Below are positions 1 to 5,214 of a stretch of 8,149 nt of DNA, one piece after another. This stretch comes from Thermoplasmatota archaeon (GTDB taxonomy: Archaea > Thermoplasmatota > E2 > DHVEG-1), in the NCBI GenBank assembly GCA_022866015.1, contig JALHTX010000093.1:1-8149 (forward strand). Direction: 5' to 3'. The notes under the pieces are model-generated. The model worked only from the letters and a program-made list of their open reading frames with translations. It was not told the origin of the DNA and made no database searches. Position numbers and translations under genes: made by a program. Numbering within the stretch: position 1 is the stretch's first letter; the number at the start of each line of letters is the position of its first letter.

Positions 1-1
1 A

Positions 2-226
2 ACTTGGGAACATAGTTGGGCTGGTACTAGAATAACGTTTGATAGTGATGGGAAATTATGGGGATATTCACAATATTCTCCGTTTATTAATTATAAAATT
101 GAAGATGGTTATGTTATCTATATTATTAATGGCGTTGAGTGGACAAGATATAAGTATACCTTTCAATCTGATAATGTTCTTATATTAGTAAATGAACAAA
201 ATAACATTACTTATAATAGGGTTTGA
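2..226 (+). CDS. 3' end of a small beta-rich (lipocalin-like) domain protein, cut by the window edge
   Basis: An open frame enters from the left edge and ends at TGA 224-226, giving the last 74 residues. They alternate hydrophobic and polar residues and show the pattern GTRITFDSDGKLWGY, then a tyrosine-rich strand series, then SDNVLILV and a terminal YNRV. A 'GT..TF..DG' strand followed by short strands and a final Y-x-R is typical of small lipocalin-like or DUF5640-like beta-barrel domains, which are often secreted and attached to a signal peptide or a TM anchor in archaea. Here the N-terminus is outside the window, so localisation is unknown. It is followed within about 15 bases by the Shine-Dalgarno sequence of the next gene, so the two may be co-transcribed. 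The domain assignment rests on pattern only. Confidence 0.55.
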   Translation, partial: TWEHSWAGTRITFDSDGKLWGYSQYSPFINYKIEDGYVIYIINGVEWTRYKYTFQSDNVLILVNEQNNITYNRV

Positions 227-237
227 AATTGTAGTTT

Positions 238-245
238 GAGGGAGG
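238..245 (+). promoter_or_regulatory. Shine-Dalgarno GAGGGAGG in front of a lost ATG
   Basis: GAGGGAGG is followed by AAAAATA and then ACG at 253. The gene at 1300 has the same GAGGGAGGAAAAA run, with an intact ATG in exactly the same register. This places the original start codon of the glycosyltransferase-like gene at 253, one T-to-C change away from ATG. Confidence 0.6.
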
Positions 246-252
246 AAAAATA

Positions 253-1085
253 ACGGAAAATGAATGTTGTATTGAAAATAAGAAGAAAATAATCCTAATT
301 ACTAGAACTCATAATAATAAAAAAATAAAAAGTTTTATCGAAAGCATTCATGCAGAAGTATTCAGAATTATAGTTTTGGTTAATTTCGAAAAAGAGACTA
401 ATCATTACACACAGACATTATTGAGTAGATGCAAAGAAGATATTTTCGAAAAACTTGAAATTATCCATGTTAAACCTTGGGGGGTAGCAAGTGGAGCATT
501 AAATATTGGATTTAATGAAGCATTTACTAATAATAAAAAACCAGACCAGATTTTAATTGCATCTAAGGAAGTTGAATTTAATAAAAGTCATATAAAGAAA
601 ATGTCTGAAATTCTTAATAATAATGTAAATATGTTAGTTGTTGGTTTAGCTTTAAGAGCTAAATTAGAAAATTTATCGGAGTTTGAAACAGGGCATTCTT
701 TTGAATATTATGTATCTGATGCTTTAAGAGTTCCTTGGAATACTTGTGCGATGTGGGATTCTAAGTTGTTTTTAGAGAATGTAAAATCTTTTCTAAATGT
801 TTGTGATTATCCAGAGATTTTGGGAGTAAAAACAATATAAAGATGCAAGGAATGGAAGATGCTTTGGCTATTGCATTGGCAATAAGGAATAATCCTAAAT
901 TAAAGGTGGGATTAATTCATGATAAAATTATAGACAATCAGCCTTATAAAAATTGGGATGTAGATAAGAACAATTTTCAAAGTCATATAGAAAAGATGAA
1001 ACGAAAGAGTTTAGTTTATGAAAAATATGAAGAGATTTTTGGTAAATTTAATAAAATAGATGTTGAAGAATTTTATATGACTTGA
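253..1085 (+). pseudogene. Glycosyltransferase-like (GT-A fold) gene with ACG start and an internal frameshift
   Basis: Two pieces of one protein lie in different frames. The first runs from 253 to TAA 838-840. The second runs on from about 837 (first ATG 843) to TGA 1083-1085. Joined at 835-842 by a one-base backward shift, or by removing one TA of the ATATA run, they give about 277 residues. The first piece opens with IILITRTHN, has a GALNIGFNEAF helix, then a DQILIASKEVEF strand where GT2 enzymes carry their acidic metal/nucleotide-sugar site. The second piece begins QGMEDALAIALAIRNNP, which resembles the ED motif of family 2 glycosyltransferases. This order (N-terminal strand, LN-G helix, D-x-x-x strand, C-A-x-W segment, G-x-ED helix) supports a nucleotide-sugar transferase acting in the cytoplasm; the substrate is unknown. 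No ATG, GTG or TTG occurs in frame before TTG 376, and a start there would remove the first strand. Both lesions make it a likely pseudogene, though assembly error could explain the frameshift. The family call is moderate. Confidence 0.6.
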
Positions 1086-1172
1086 AAATGATTTATTATT
1101 TTTTACCATCAACTTGCATCACGCCAAATGAAACACTACTACTGCACCACTGCTTAACACACCAGAACCGTT

Positions 1173-1190
1173 CAACAATTTGTTGTTTTT
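1173..1190 (+). terminator. AT-rich hairpin followed by a T-run
   Basis: AACAA (1174-1178), loop TTTG and TTGTT (1183-1187) form a short stem followed by more T residues, 88 bases after the glycosyltransferase-like gene. The stem is weak, so the call is tentative; archaea can also terminate on T-runs alone. The same AACAA-loop-TTGTT shape recurs at 4418. Confidence 0.3.
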
Positions 1191-1232
1191 ATCCTTTTTA
1201 TTTTTAATTTTGTTGCATATATATTTCATAAG

Positions 1233-1242
1233 ATTTAAATAA
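1233..1242 (+). promoter_or_regulatory. TATA-like box for the secreted-protein gene
   Basis: ATTTAAATAA lies about 60 bases before the ATG at 1300. A start site about 25 bases downstream would leave a leader of roughly 35 bases carrying the strong GAGGGAGG ribosome binding site (1285-1292). Spacing fits archaeal TBP sites; this is inference from position and composition. Confidence 0.4.
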
Positions 1243-1299
1243 AGATAATTTATTTATTGTTTCCAGATAGGGATTATTTTTAAAGAGGGAGGAAAAAAC

Positions 1300-1929
1300 A
1301 TGAATCAAAATTATAGGAAAAAGGGAATAGTAATTTTTATAACACTTTTGTTTTTTGGGACATTATTAATTCCAACTATAACAGGAGTAACAATTAAAGA
1401 TGAGGAAAATAAAGAGATTATAATTGATTCCAATATCTATCTATCAAAAAAACATTTATTTGCAATTAATCAAGCATTAAATAATATTGAAAATAAGAAT
1501 CATATAAGAATATTAACAAAAATTAAAGAAAAGATATTAGAAAAAGGTTTTGTCGATAGCAATGATATAAAGTTAATTGTCAAGGATTTAAATTTAGCAA
1601 AGGGAGGAATTCATGTAGGATATGTTGGTGGATTCGGTTATGTGTATCAGGCATATGGTAGTGGTATAACTTGCTTTCCAGGTTATTTTATTTTTAACAA
1701 TACTAGAACTTAGTTTGGACCTTTACTATATGTATCTTGGAATTTAGGGAATGGTTACTACTGGTGGAGTGAGAAAGCGTGGTATCAAGTTAATTTTAAT
1801 GAAAAAGTATTTGGTTCACATTCAGGAACTGCAATTCTTGGATTTTCATTACTTTATTTCTTTCATAATGCATATAATTACAATGAATATACTATTAAGG
1901 GATTTTTTTCATTAATTCTTATAGATTAA
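1300..1929 (+). pseudogene. Secreted or membrane-anchored protein gene interrupted by an in-frame TAG codon
   Basis: The ATG at 1300 has an excellent GAGGGAGG site with 7-base spacing. The product starts MNQNYRKKG, followed by a hydrophobic segment (residues 9-30, IVIFITLLFFGTLLIPTITG) that reads as a signal peptide or anchor, then a charged helical part and a glycine/tyrosine-rich part (GYVGGFGYVYQAYGSG). Codon 138 (1711-1713) is TAG. Without changing frame, the sequence continues for 71 further sense codons (FGPLLYVSWNLGNG, EKVFGSHSGTAILGF) and ends at TAA 1927-1929. The downstream part keeps the same glycine/aromatic character, so the full protein is probably 209 residues and extracellular. 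The TAG could be a nonsense mutation or a read-through codon; archaea with pyrrolysine decode TAG. No pyl genes are in the window. The family is not recognised and no enzymatic motif is visible. Confidence 0.6.
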
Positions 1930-1930
1930 A

Positions 1931-1960
1931 TAAAAAAACCAAACTCTAACTATTTTTTTC
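1931..1960 (+). repeat. Intergenic repeat, copy 1: 18-mer plus T-run (probable termination module)
   Basis: TAAAAAAACCAAACTCTA (1931-1948) begins one base after the stop of the secreted-protein gene. Six-to-eight-base T-runs follow. The identical 18-mer occurs at 4369-4386, again followed by a T-run and again downstream of a + strand gene. Position after gene ends suggests a 3'-end or termination role. Confidence 0.6.
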
Positions 1961-2013
1961 TTTCTATTGAAATGAAATCAGTATATATCAATAATTTTTA
2001 AGAGATGTTTATA

Positions 2014-2048
2014 AACAAATAGCTGTTTTTAAATTACAGTCGAGGGAG
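2014..2048 (+). repeat. Leader-type repeat box ending in a Shine-Dalgarno sequence
   Basis: AACAAATAGCTGTTTTTAAA, then TTACAGTCGAGGGAG, can fold (CTGT..ACAG, or AAACA..TGTTT). Its layout matches 4418-4446 (AACAATTAGTTGTTTTGAAA, then TTGTAGTTAC). Its right half matches 223-245 (TTGAAATTGTAGTTTGAGGG). Here and at 238 it delivers the ribosome binding site of the next gene. The copies are diverged, so the family is a visual alignment, not a proven element. Confidence 0.45.
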
Positions 2049-2059
2049 TATAAATAATT

Positions 2060-2257
2060 ATGATAAATCTCTTTACAAGATTTGTTATTATAATTACTAT
2101 TATTGTATCTATTGTAGATATAGCTGGATTTTATCTGATACGAAAATACGGCATACAGTATCTATGGCAGTTTGTTATTTTAATGATTATTGGAACATTA
2201 ATACCGATAACGATTAATCTCTGGTATTGGTTGGTATTCAAGCAAGGATCTTCATAA
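2060..2257 (+). CDS. Small two-helix membrane protein, 65 residues
   Basis: ATG 2060 is preceded by GAGGGAG (2042-2048) with 11-base spacing, and the frame ends at TAA 2255-2257. The product is almost entirely hydrophobic: helix 1 at about residues 6-27 (FVIIITIIVSIVDIAGFYLI) and helix 2 at about 35-59 (WQFVILMIIGTLIPITINLW), joined by a short RKYG loop. A tail of KQGSS follows. This makes it a small hairpin protein of the cell membrane. No function can be named. It is the first gene of a tightly spaced series with the cysteine-rich gene 28 bases downstream, so the two probably share a transcript. Confidence 0.7.
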   Translation: MINLFTRFVIIITIIVSIVDIAGFYLIRKYGIQYLWQFVILMIIGTLIPITINLWYWLVFKQGSS

Positions 2258-2285
2258 TTTATGAAAGAAGGGGGGAATAGATGAA

Positions 2286-2582
2286 ATGAAAAAGAAACCA
2301 AAAAATAGATCGGATATCGTACAAGAAATTATAGCAGAAAGCCACCTACCAAATAAAAAGTATAAAGATGAAACAACAGATGAATATTGTTGTTTAAATT
2401 GTAAAAATGTTCATTATGATTTAGTTGGTTTAACTGGAAATGTGAATGATGGTTATTTTATTTGTACGATAAAAGACCAACTTAATGAAAACGATATTAA
2501 AAAGAATACATGTAATCGTTTTGAATGTGCAAATTTAACAAAAAAAGACTTGGAACGACTTAAAACATTTTTCAGTTTATAA
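2286..2582 (+). CDS. Small cysteine-rich, probable zinc-binding protein, 98 residues
   Basis: The start is ATG 2286, behind a strong AAGGGGGG (about 2268-2275); the ATG at 2281 is followed at once by TGA and cannot be the start. The first 30 residues are basic and charged (MKKKPKNRSD). Then come cysteines at 35, 36, 39, 60, 76 and 81 in the order YCCLNCKN, GYFICTIKD, KNTCNRFEC. C36-x2-C39 with C60 and C76 would make a plausible four-cysteine zinc site, a layout seen in small archaeal zinc-ribbon proteins ending in C-x-x-F-E. Role unknown; it could bind nucleic acid or a protein partner in the cytoplasm. It sits in the same short-gene series as its neighbours on both sides. Confidence 0.7.
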   Translation: MKKKPKNRSDIVQEIIAESHLPNKKYKDETTDEYCCLNCKNVHYDLVGLTGNVNDGYFICTIKDQLNENDIKKNTCNRFECANLTKKDLERLKTFFSL

Positions 2583-2626
2583 GTGTAGAAGAGAAGTAAT
2601 TGTAAACCATAGGAGATGAAATAGAA

Positions 2627-2755
2627 ATGTATGAAGATGAATTGAAAACAATTGGAAAATCAATAAAAGGAATTAAAATAAATGCAGAACATATAAAAGA
2701 GTTTGTAAAAGAAATGGAAAGAGCTTATGAGAAATTACAAAAAGAGATGGAGTAA
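2627..2755 (+). CDS. Small charged helical protein, 42 residues
   Basis: ATG 2627 follows AGGAG (2611-2615) with 11-base spacing and ends at TAA 2753-2755. The product (MYEDELKTIGKSIKGIKI..., ending KLQKEME) is rich in K and E with hydrophobic residues spaced as in a single amphipathic helix or coiled coil. The next frame, carrying a zinc-ribbon motif, overlaps its end by 25 bases and has no start codon. This gene may therefore be the N-terminal half of one protein split by a frameshift (see the next entry). On its own it has no recognisable family. The clear ribosome binding site and coding-like composition argue that the start, at least, is real. Confidence 0.5.
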   Translation: MYEDELKTIGKSIKGIKINAEHIKEFVKEMERAYEKLQKEME

Positions 2756-2901
2756 ATGGAAGAGCAACTGGAATATTTAAATGTCAAAAATGTGGCGCCA
2801 TCATGAGCAAGGATCAATCTAAATATAATGAAAAGAAAATCATTTTCCCTGTATATTGTGATATGGAAATGGAACTGAATAAAATATCTGAAAATGATTG
2901 A
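2731..2901 (+). pseudogene. Zinc-ribbon fragment without a start codon (possible frameshifted half of the preceding gene)
   Basis: The frame is open from 2731 to TGA 2899-2901. It encodes GVNGRATGIFKCQKCGAIMS, followed by a lysine-rich stretch and IIFPVYCDMEMEL. C-x2-C-G with a later YC is a typical zinc-ribbon half-site pattern. No ATG, GTG or TTG lies in frame before the CxxC; the only internal ATG is after it. The preceding 42-residue gene overlaps this frame. A shift near 2735-2750 would fuse its helix to this ribbon into one protein of roughly 90 residues. Either the gene is broken or the sequence has a one-base error here. The second copy of a small cysteine protein in a row suggests a duplicated or functionally related set. 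Confidence 0.45.
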
Positions 2902-2910
2902 AATTGTAGT

Positions 2911-2936
2911 TTGATTTGGAAAAAAATCAATTTTTT
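2911..2936 (+). terminator. Intrinsic-type terminator: 7-bp stem, 6-base loop, T6
   Basis: TTGATTT (2911-2917) pairs perfectly with AAATCAA (2924-2930) around the loop GGAAAA, and TTTTTT (2931-2936) follows at once. It lies 10 bases past the stop of the zinc-ribbon frame and 45 bases before the end of the convergent regulator gene, so it separates the two transcription units. Confidence 0.6.
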
Positions 2937-2980
2937 CTCCTGTTGATATGGAGCGGATTTAACAAATTGCTGTTTTTGAA

Positions 2981-3514
2981 TTAGACTTTGAAAAAATCAT
3001 TTAATTTTTCAATTTCAGGATTTGTTACCCCACAGCTTACTGCTGAAAACATTTTTTCTATTAGATGTACTTCTGATACATATCCCCCGTATAATTTGTT
3101 AACTTCTTCTACAAATGATTTTGCTGCTCTGATGTCATTTGCATTGAAACATATCACCCAGTCGTAAACTCCATGTGTGAAGAAACTGTTTGTTATTTCT
3201 GCTCCTGTTTTTTTTCCTTTTTTTGTTAAATCTCTATTTATTATTTTTTTGATTAGTTCATCTGGAAATGGTTTGTTAGACCTTTTTATAAGCATCATGT
3301 AACTTTTTTTGTTTAGTTTTTCTTCATCTACTACAGCTGTGTATCCCCAGATAGTATGGTTTTTTTCTAGATTTTTTATTATTCGCCATACTTTTTGTCT
3401 TGAGAACTTACATGTTTTTGCAATATCATTTATGCTATTATTTGCATTTTTTCTTAATTCATCAAGTATCCTTCGTTCATCATTTTGTATTTGTTTTACA
3501 CTGTTTTTTGGCAT
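2981..3514 (-). CDS. Lrp/AsnC-like transcriptional regulator (paralogue of the divergent gene)
   Basis: The likely start is ATG 3514-3512 (MPKNSVKQ); an in-frame TTG lies 9 bases upstream. The frame ends at TAA (2983-2981), giving 177 residues. Residues about 12-60 form a winged helix-turn-helix of Lrp/AsnC type: DERRILDELRKNANNSINDI, then FSRQKVWRIIKNLEK and IWGYTAVVD, where the usual Lrp wing ends in 'GY.A.vd'. Residues about 70-155 fit the ligand-binding or oligomerisation (RAM-like) half: GVYDWVICFNANDIRAAKSF, then EVHLIEKMFSAV. It is a DNA-binding protein of the cytoplasm; effector and targets are unknown. The 3760 gene is a clear paralogue (shared SRQ-V, IWGYTA, late NP-I). The shared intergenic palindromes suggest that one or both regulate this pair. 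No ribosome binding site is seen, consistent with a short or absent leader. Confidence 0.8.
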   Translation of the reverse strand: MPKNSVKQIQNDERRILDELRKNANNSINDIAKTCKFSRQKVWRIIKNLEKNHTIWGYTAVVDEEKLNKKSYMMLIKRSNKPFPDELIKKIINRDLTKKGKKTGAEITNSFFTHGVYDWVICFNANDIRAAKSFVEEVNKLYGGYVSEVHLIEKMFSAVSCGVTNPEIEKLNDFFKV

Positions 3515-3550
3515 ATTTAACAAAATCGTGTTTTAATATATAAAACTATT

Positions 3551-3562
3551 CTATATATTTAA
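3551..3562 (-). promoter_or_regulatory. TATA-like box for the - strand regulator
   Basis: Read on the - strand this is TTAAATATATAG. About 25 bases further downstream lies position 3530, only about 15 bases before the ATG at 3514, so the transcript would have a very short leader. A second AT-rich box (TTTATATATT on the - strand) at 3526-3535 is too close to the ATG. The operator at 3559-3573 overlaps the upstream end of this box. Confidence 0.4.
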
Positions 3563-3573
3563 CAGATTGTTAA
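3559..3573. promoter_or_regulatory. Operator-like palindrome TTAACA-GAT-TGTTAA, site 1
   Basis: A perfect inverted repeat with 6-base arms and a 3-base spacer. It adjoins the TATA-like box of the - strand regulator. The same arms and spacing recur at 3717-3731. Lrp/AsnC proteins bind short palindromes, often several per promoter; the link to these regulators is inferred from position. Confidence 0.6.
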
Positions 3574-3653
3574 AATATTTACTCTCTCTTATATTATGTT
3601 TCAAATAATCTATTTAAACAGAAATATTATTTCATGTTATTTAAACAAAATAT

Positions 3654-3668
3654 ATAACAAATTGTCAA
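3654..3668. promoter_or_regulatory. Operator-like palindrome, degenerate site 2
   Basis: ATAACA-AAT-TGTCAA keeps the A-A-C-A / T-G-T core with mismatches in the arms. It is followed by AAAATATTTTACTC, close to the sequence after site 1 (AAAATATTTACTC), so it is part of a diverged direct repeat. Confidence 0.4.
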
Positions 3669-3716
3669 AATATTTTACTCTTTATTTCTTTTGTTATATT
3701 TTAAATAATTTAATTG

Positions 3717-3731
3717 TTAACATATTGTTAA
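3717..3731. promoter_or_regulatory. Operator-like palindrome TTAACA-TAT-TGTTAA, site 3
   Basis: A perfect inverted repeat with the same arms as site 1, lying 29 bases before ATG 3760 and just downstream of TTTTAAATAA (about 3699-3708), the best TATA candidate for the + strand regulator. An extra TGTTAA half-site follows at 3742-3747. A protein bound here would sit at the expected transcription start and block it. Confidence 0.6.
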
Positions 3732-3759
3732 TATAGGTGATTGTTAATTATCTAAGTTT

Positions 3760-4278
3760 ATGGATGAGATAGAACAAACCAATAAAATGAAAATTTTAGA
3801 AGAATTACAAAAAAATGGTAGAGCATCGGTATCTGAAATAGCAGAAAAAACAGGTTTATCAAGGCAGACAGTAGCAAAAATAATCAGTAATATGGAAAAG
3901 AAGAAAGAAATCTGGGGTTATACAGCAATATTTGACCCGAAATTAGTTGATAAAAAACCATTTTTAATCCTAGGTAAGGTTGATTTTTCTTTAAACTCTG
4001 AAGAACTTCTTAAAAAAGTAACAAGTTTTAAACTTATAGATGAACATGAAAAAAAATATGGATTTAAAACAACAATGTTTCTTAATGGATCTTCAGATAT
4101 AATGATTATATTATGGGCAAAGGATACAATTGAAGCAAAAAAATTTATAAATAATTATAAAAAATTATTTAGTGAAAATGTTAAGATAGTCGATTTATAT
4201 GAGGGAATGGCAACATTCCGTAATAATGGTATTGTAAATCCTAAAATTGTAGAAGAATGGAATAATTTATTAATTTGA
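3760..4278 (+). CDS. Lrp/AsnC-like transcriptional regulator (paralogue of the divergent gene)
   Basis: ATG 3760 to TGA 4276-4278 gives 172 residues. Residues 7-56 make the winged helix-turn-helix: KMKILEELQKNGRASVSEIA, then GLSRQTVAKIISNMEKKKE and IWGYTAIFDP. 'NGRASVSEIAEKTGLSRQTV' is a textbook Lrp/AsnC recognition pattern. The rest (about 65-155) is an alpha/beta effector-type half (FLNGSSDIMIILWAKDTIEA, KIVDLYEGMATF) ending with IVNPKIVEEW, matching the NPEIEKL end of its paralogue. It is a cytoplasmic DNA-binding protein, probably dimeric or higher. The palindromes next to each start suggest auto- and cross-regulation. No ribosome binding site is visible; the start may be near-leaderless. 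Effector unknown. It is transcribed toward the integrase, but a 300-base gap with a T-run separates them. Confidence 0.82.
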   Translation: MDEIEQTNKMKILEELQKNGRASVSEIAEKTGLSRQTVAKIISNMEKKKEIWGYTAIFDPKLVDKKPFLILGKVDFSLNSEELLKKVTSFKLIDEHEKKYGFKTTMFLNGSSDIMIILWAKDTIEAKKFINNYKKLFSENVKIVDLYEGMATFRNNGIVNPKIVEEWNNLLI

Positions 4279-4368
4279 AAATATCAATATTCTAGAATAA
4301 AGTATACATCTCTTATTTATTCTAATCTTAATTTCTTTGAAAAAATACTCAATCAATATTACTATGAC

Positions 4369-4398
4369 TAAAAAAACCAAACTCTATCTCTTTTTTTT
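4369..4398 (+). repeat. Intergenic repeat, copy 2: 18-mer plus T8
   Basis: TAAAAAAACCAAACTCTA (4369-4386) is identical to 1931-1948 and is followed by TCTC and eight T residues. It lies 90 bases after the + strand regulator and probably marks a transcript end. Confidence 0.6.
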
Positions 4399-4417
4399 CT
4401 ATTTTAGGAGGATTAAT

Positions 4418-4446
4418 AACAATTAGTTGTTTTGAAATTGTAGTTA
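4418..4446 (+). repeat. AACAA/TTGTT repeat box, copy near the integrase
   Basis: AACAATTAGTTGTT can form a 5-bp stem with loop TTAG. It is followed by TTGAAATTGTAGTT, which is also found at 223-236 and 2899-2912. The word AACAATTAGTT occurs again directly after the integrase stop (5172-5182), so it flanks the integrase gene in direct orientation. Confidence 0.45.
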
Positions 4447-4616
4447 CGACATATCTTATACAACATCTAATTACCCTATTGGTTACTAAGTTACTGTGTT
4501 TTTATATCTATACTCATTTTTTAATAATATCCATCATGCCCAAAATTATGTACTATGAGGGGGATTAAGACTTTTGAAAATCCCGAAAAACAAAAGTGTA
4601 TAGGATGTATTTAATC

Positions 4617-5171
4617 ATGGTTTCTCCAAGAAACAACAATCAAAAACATATAAGAAAAGTAAAAAAACTTCCGAAATACCTTGATAAAACAAAAATTGAT
4701 GAGATGCTTGAGAATGCTCGTAATGATAACAAAAGAAACTATCTCATCTTGTTAACATTGTGGAGAACAGGTATCCGTAATAGTGAGTTAATAAATCTTA
4801 AAAAACGTGATATCAAAGAAGATGAAATCACAATCCGCCAAGGAAAAGGGCATAAGGATAGGATTGTACCACTTGATAACCATCTTTCTGATTTATTACA
4901 ATACCACACAGCAAAGTTACCTCTTGATGATGTTGTGTTTCCTTTAACCTCAGCACAAATACGAAACATTACTCATAGATACCAATCGAAAGATGAGGTT
5001 GTTAAACCGCACACTTTTAGACACTCATTTGCGGTTCACTGTTTAAAACAGGGGATGAATCTTAGAAGTTTACAGAAGATACTTGGTCATAATGATTTGG
5101 CAACCACAGCAGTGTATCTTGACTTGATTGCTAAGGATATTAAAGAAGATTATCAAAAAATAGAATGGTAA
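4617..5171 (+). CDS. Small tyrosine recombinase/integrase (catalytic domain only)
   Basis: The protein breaks and rejoins DNA through a covalent phosphotyrosine link. Numbered from ATG 4617 (184 residues), the full catalytic set is present: R54 in TGIRNSEL, K77 in GKGHKDR, H132 and R135 in HTFRHSF, H158 in LGHND and Y167 in AVYLDL. Start choice: ATG 4617 (MVSPRNNN) has AGGA about 11 bases upstream; ATG 4605 and GTG 4596 are in-frame alternatives without a site. Typical XerA-like integrases have about 280-300 residues with an N-terminal SAM-like core-binding domain. Here only about 20 residues precede the catalytic domain, so the core-binding domain is missing. The upstream DNA does not encode it in any frame that I can read. 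It may be a natural short form, need a partner, or be a remnant of an integrated element. Its neighbours (regulators, a defence module, decaying genes) fit mobile or accessory DNA. Confidence 0.85.
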   Translation: MVSPRNNNQKHIRKVKKLPKYLDKTKIDEMLENARNDNKRNYLILLTLWRTGIRNSELINLKKRDIKEDEITIRQGKGHKDRIVPLDNHLSDLLQYHTAKLPLDDVVFPLTSAQIRNITHRYQSKDEVVKPHTFRHSFAVHCLKQGMNLRSLQKILGHNDLATTAVYLDLIAKDIKEDYQKIEW

Positions 5172-5214
5172 AACAATTAGTTCAATACCTCAATGGTAAT
5201 TTTAACTCCAGATA

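Larger units (their letters stand above)
3559..3722. repeat. Diverged direct repeat spanning the divergent promoter region
   Basis: AACAGATTGTTAAAATATTT at 3561 and its follow-on (ACTCTCTCTTAT..., TTTCAAATAATC) align with AACAAATTGTCAAAATATTT at 3657 and its follow-on (TACTCTTTATTT..., TTTTAAATAATT) over about 65 bases, offset 96. Inside, TATTTAAACA occurs twice (3611-3620 and 3638-3647). The region appears to have grown by duplication, perhaps together with the regulator gene. Confidence 0.5.
4279..4616. other. Non-coding stretch between regulator and integrase
   Basis: I see no convincing gene here. It holds a perfect palindrome TATTCTAGAATA (4288-4299), the 18-mer repeat plus T8 (4369-4398), an AACAA..TTGTT repeat box (4418-4446), a TATA-like TTTTTATATC (about 4499-4508) and a purine-rich GAGGGGG (4557-4563). 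A 19-codon frame from ATG 4555 (MRGIKTFENPEKQKCIGCI) is too short to support. An imperfect inverted repeat TAATTACC-CTATT-GGTTACTA (4468-4488, 6 of 8 arm positions) and three GTTAC words near it could be recombinase binding sites, but this is speculative. Confidence 0.5.

Noticed and set aside
1119..1229. A 36-codon - strand frame (MKYICNKIKN..., ending VVVFHLA) in a slightly GC-richer stretch
   Set aside because: No ribosome binding site, very short, and the GC-richer part covers only its C-terminal half. It may be a relic, but nothing supports a gene.
3309..3536. 75-codon + strand frame over the - strand regulator
   Set aside because: It is the complement of a clear Lrp/AsnC gene, with phenylalanine/serine-rich composition typical of an antisense shadow.
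223..4446. The recurring GAAATTGTAGTT word as a CRISPR repeat
   Set aside because: Copies are thousands of bases apart, differ in their flanks and have genes between them; there is no regular spacing or spacer series, and no cas gene.
4739..4969. 76-codon - strand frame inside the integrase
   Set aside because: It lies opposite the catalytic residues of the recombinase and has no start signal or family pattern.
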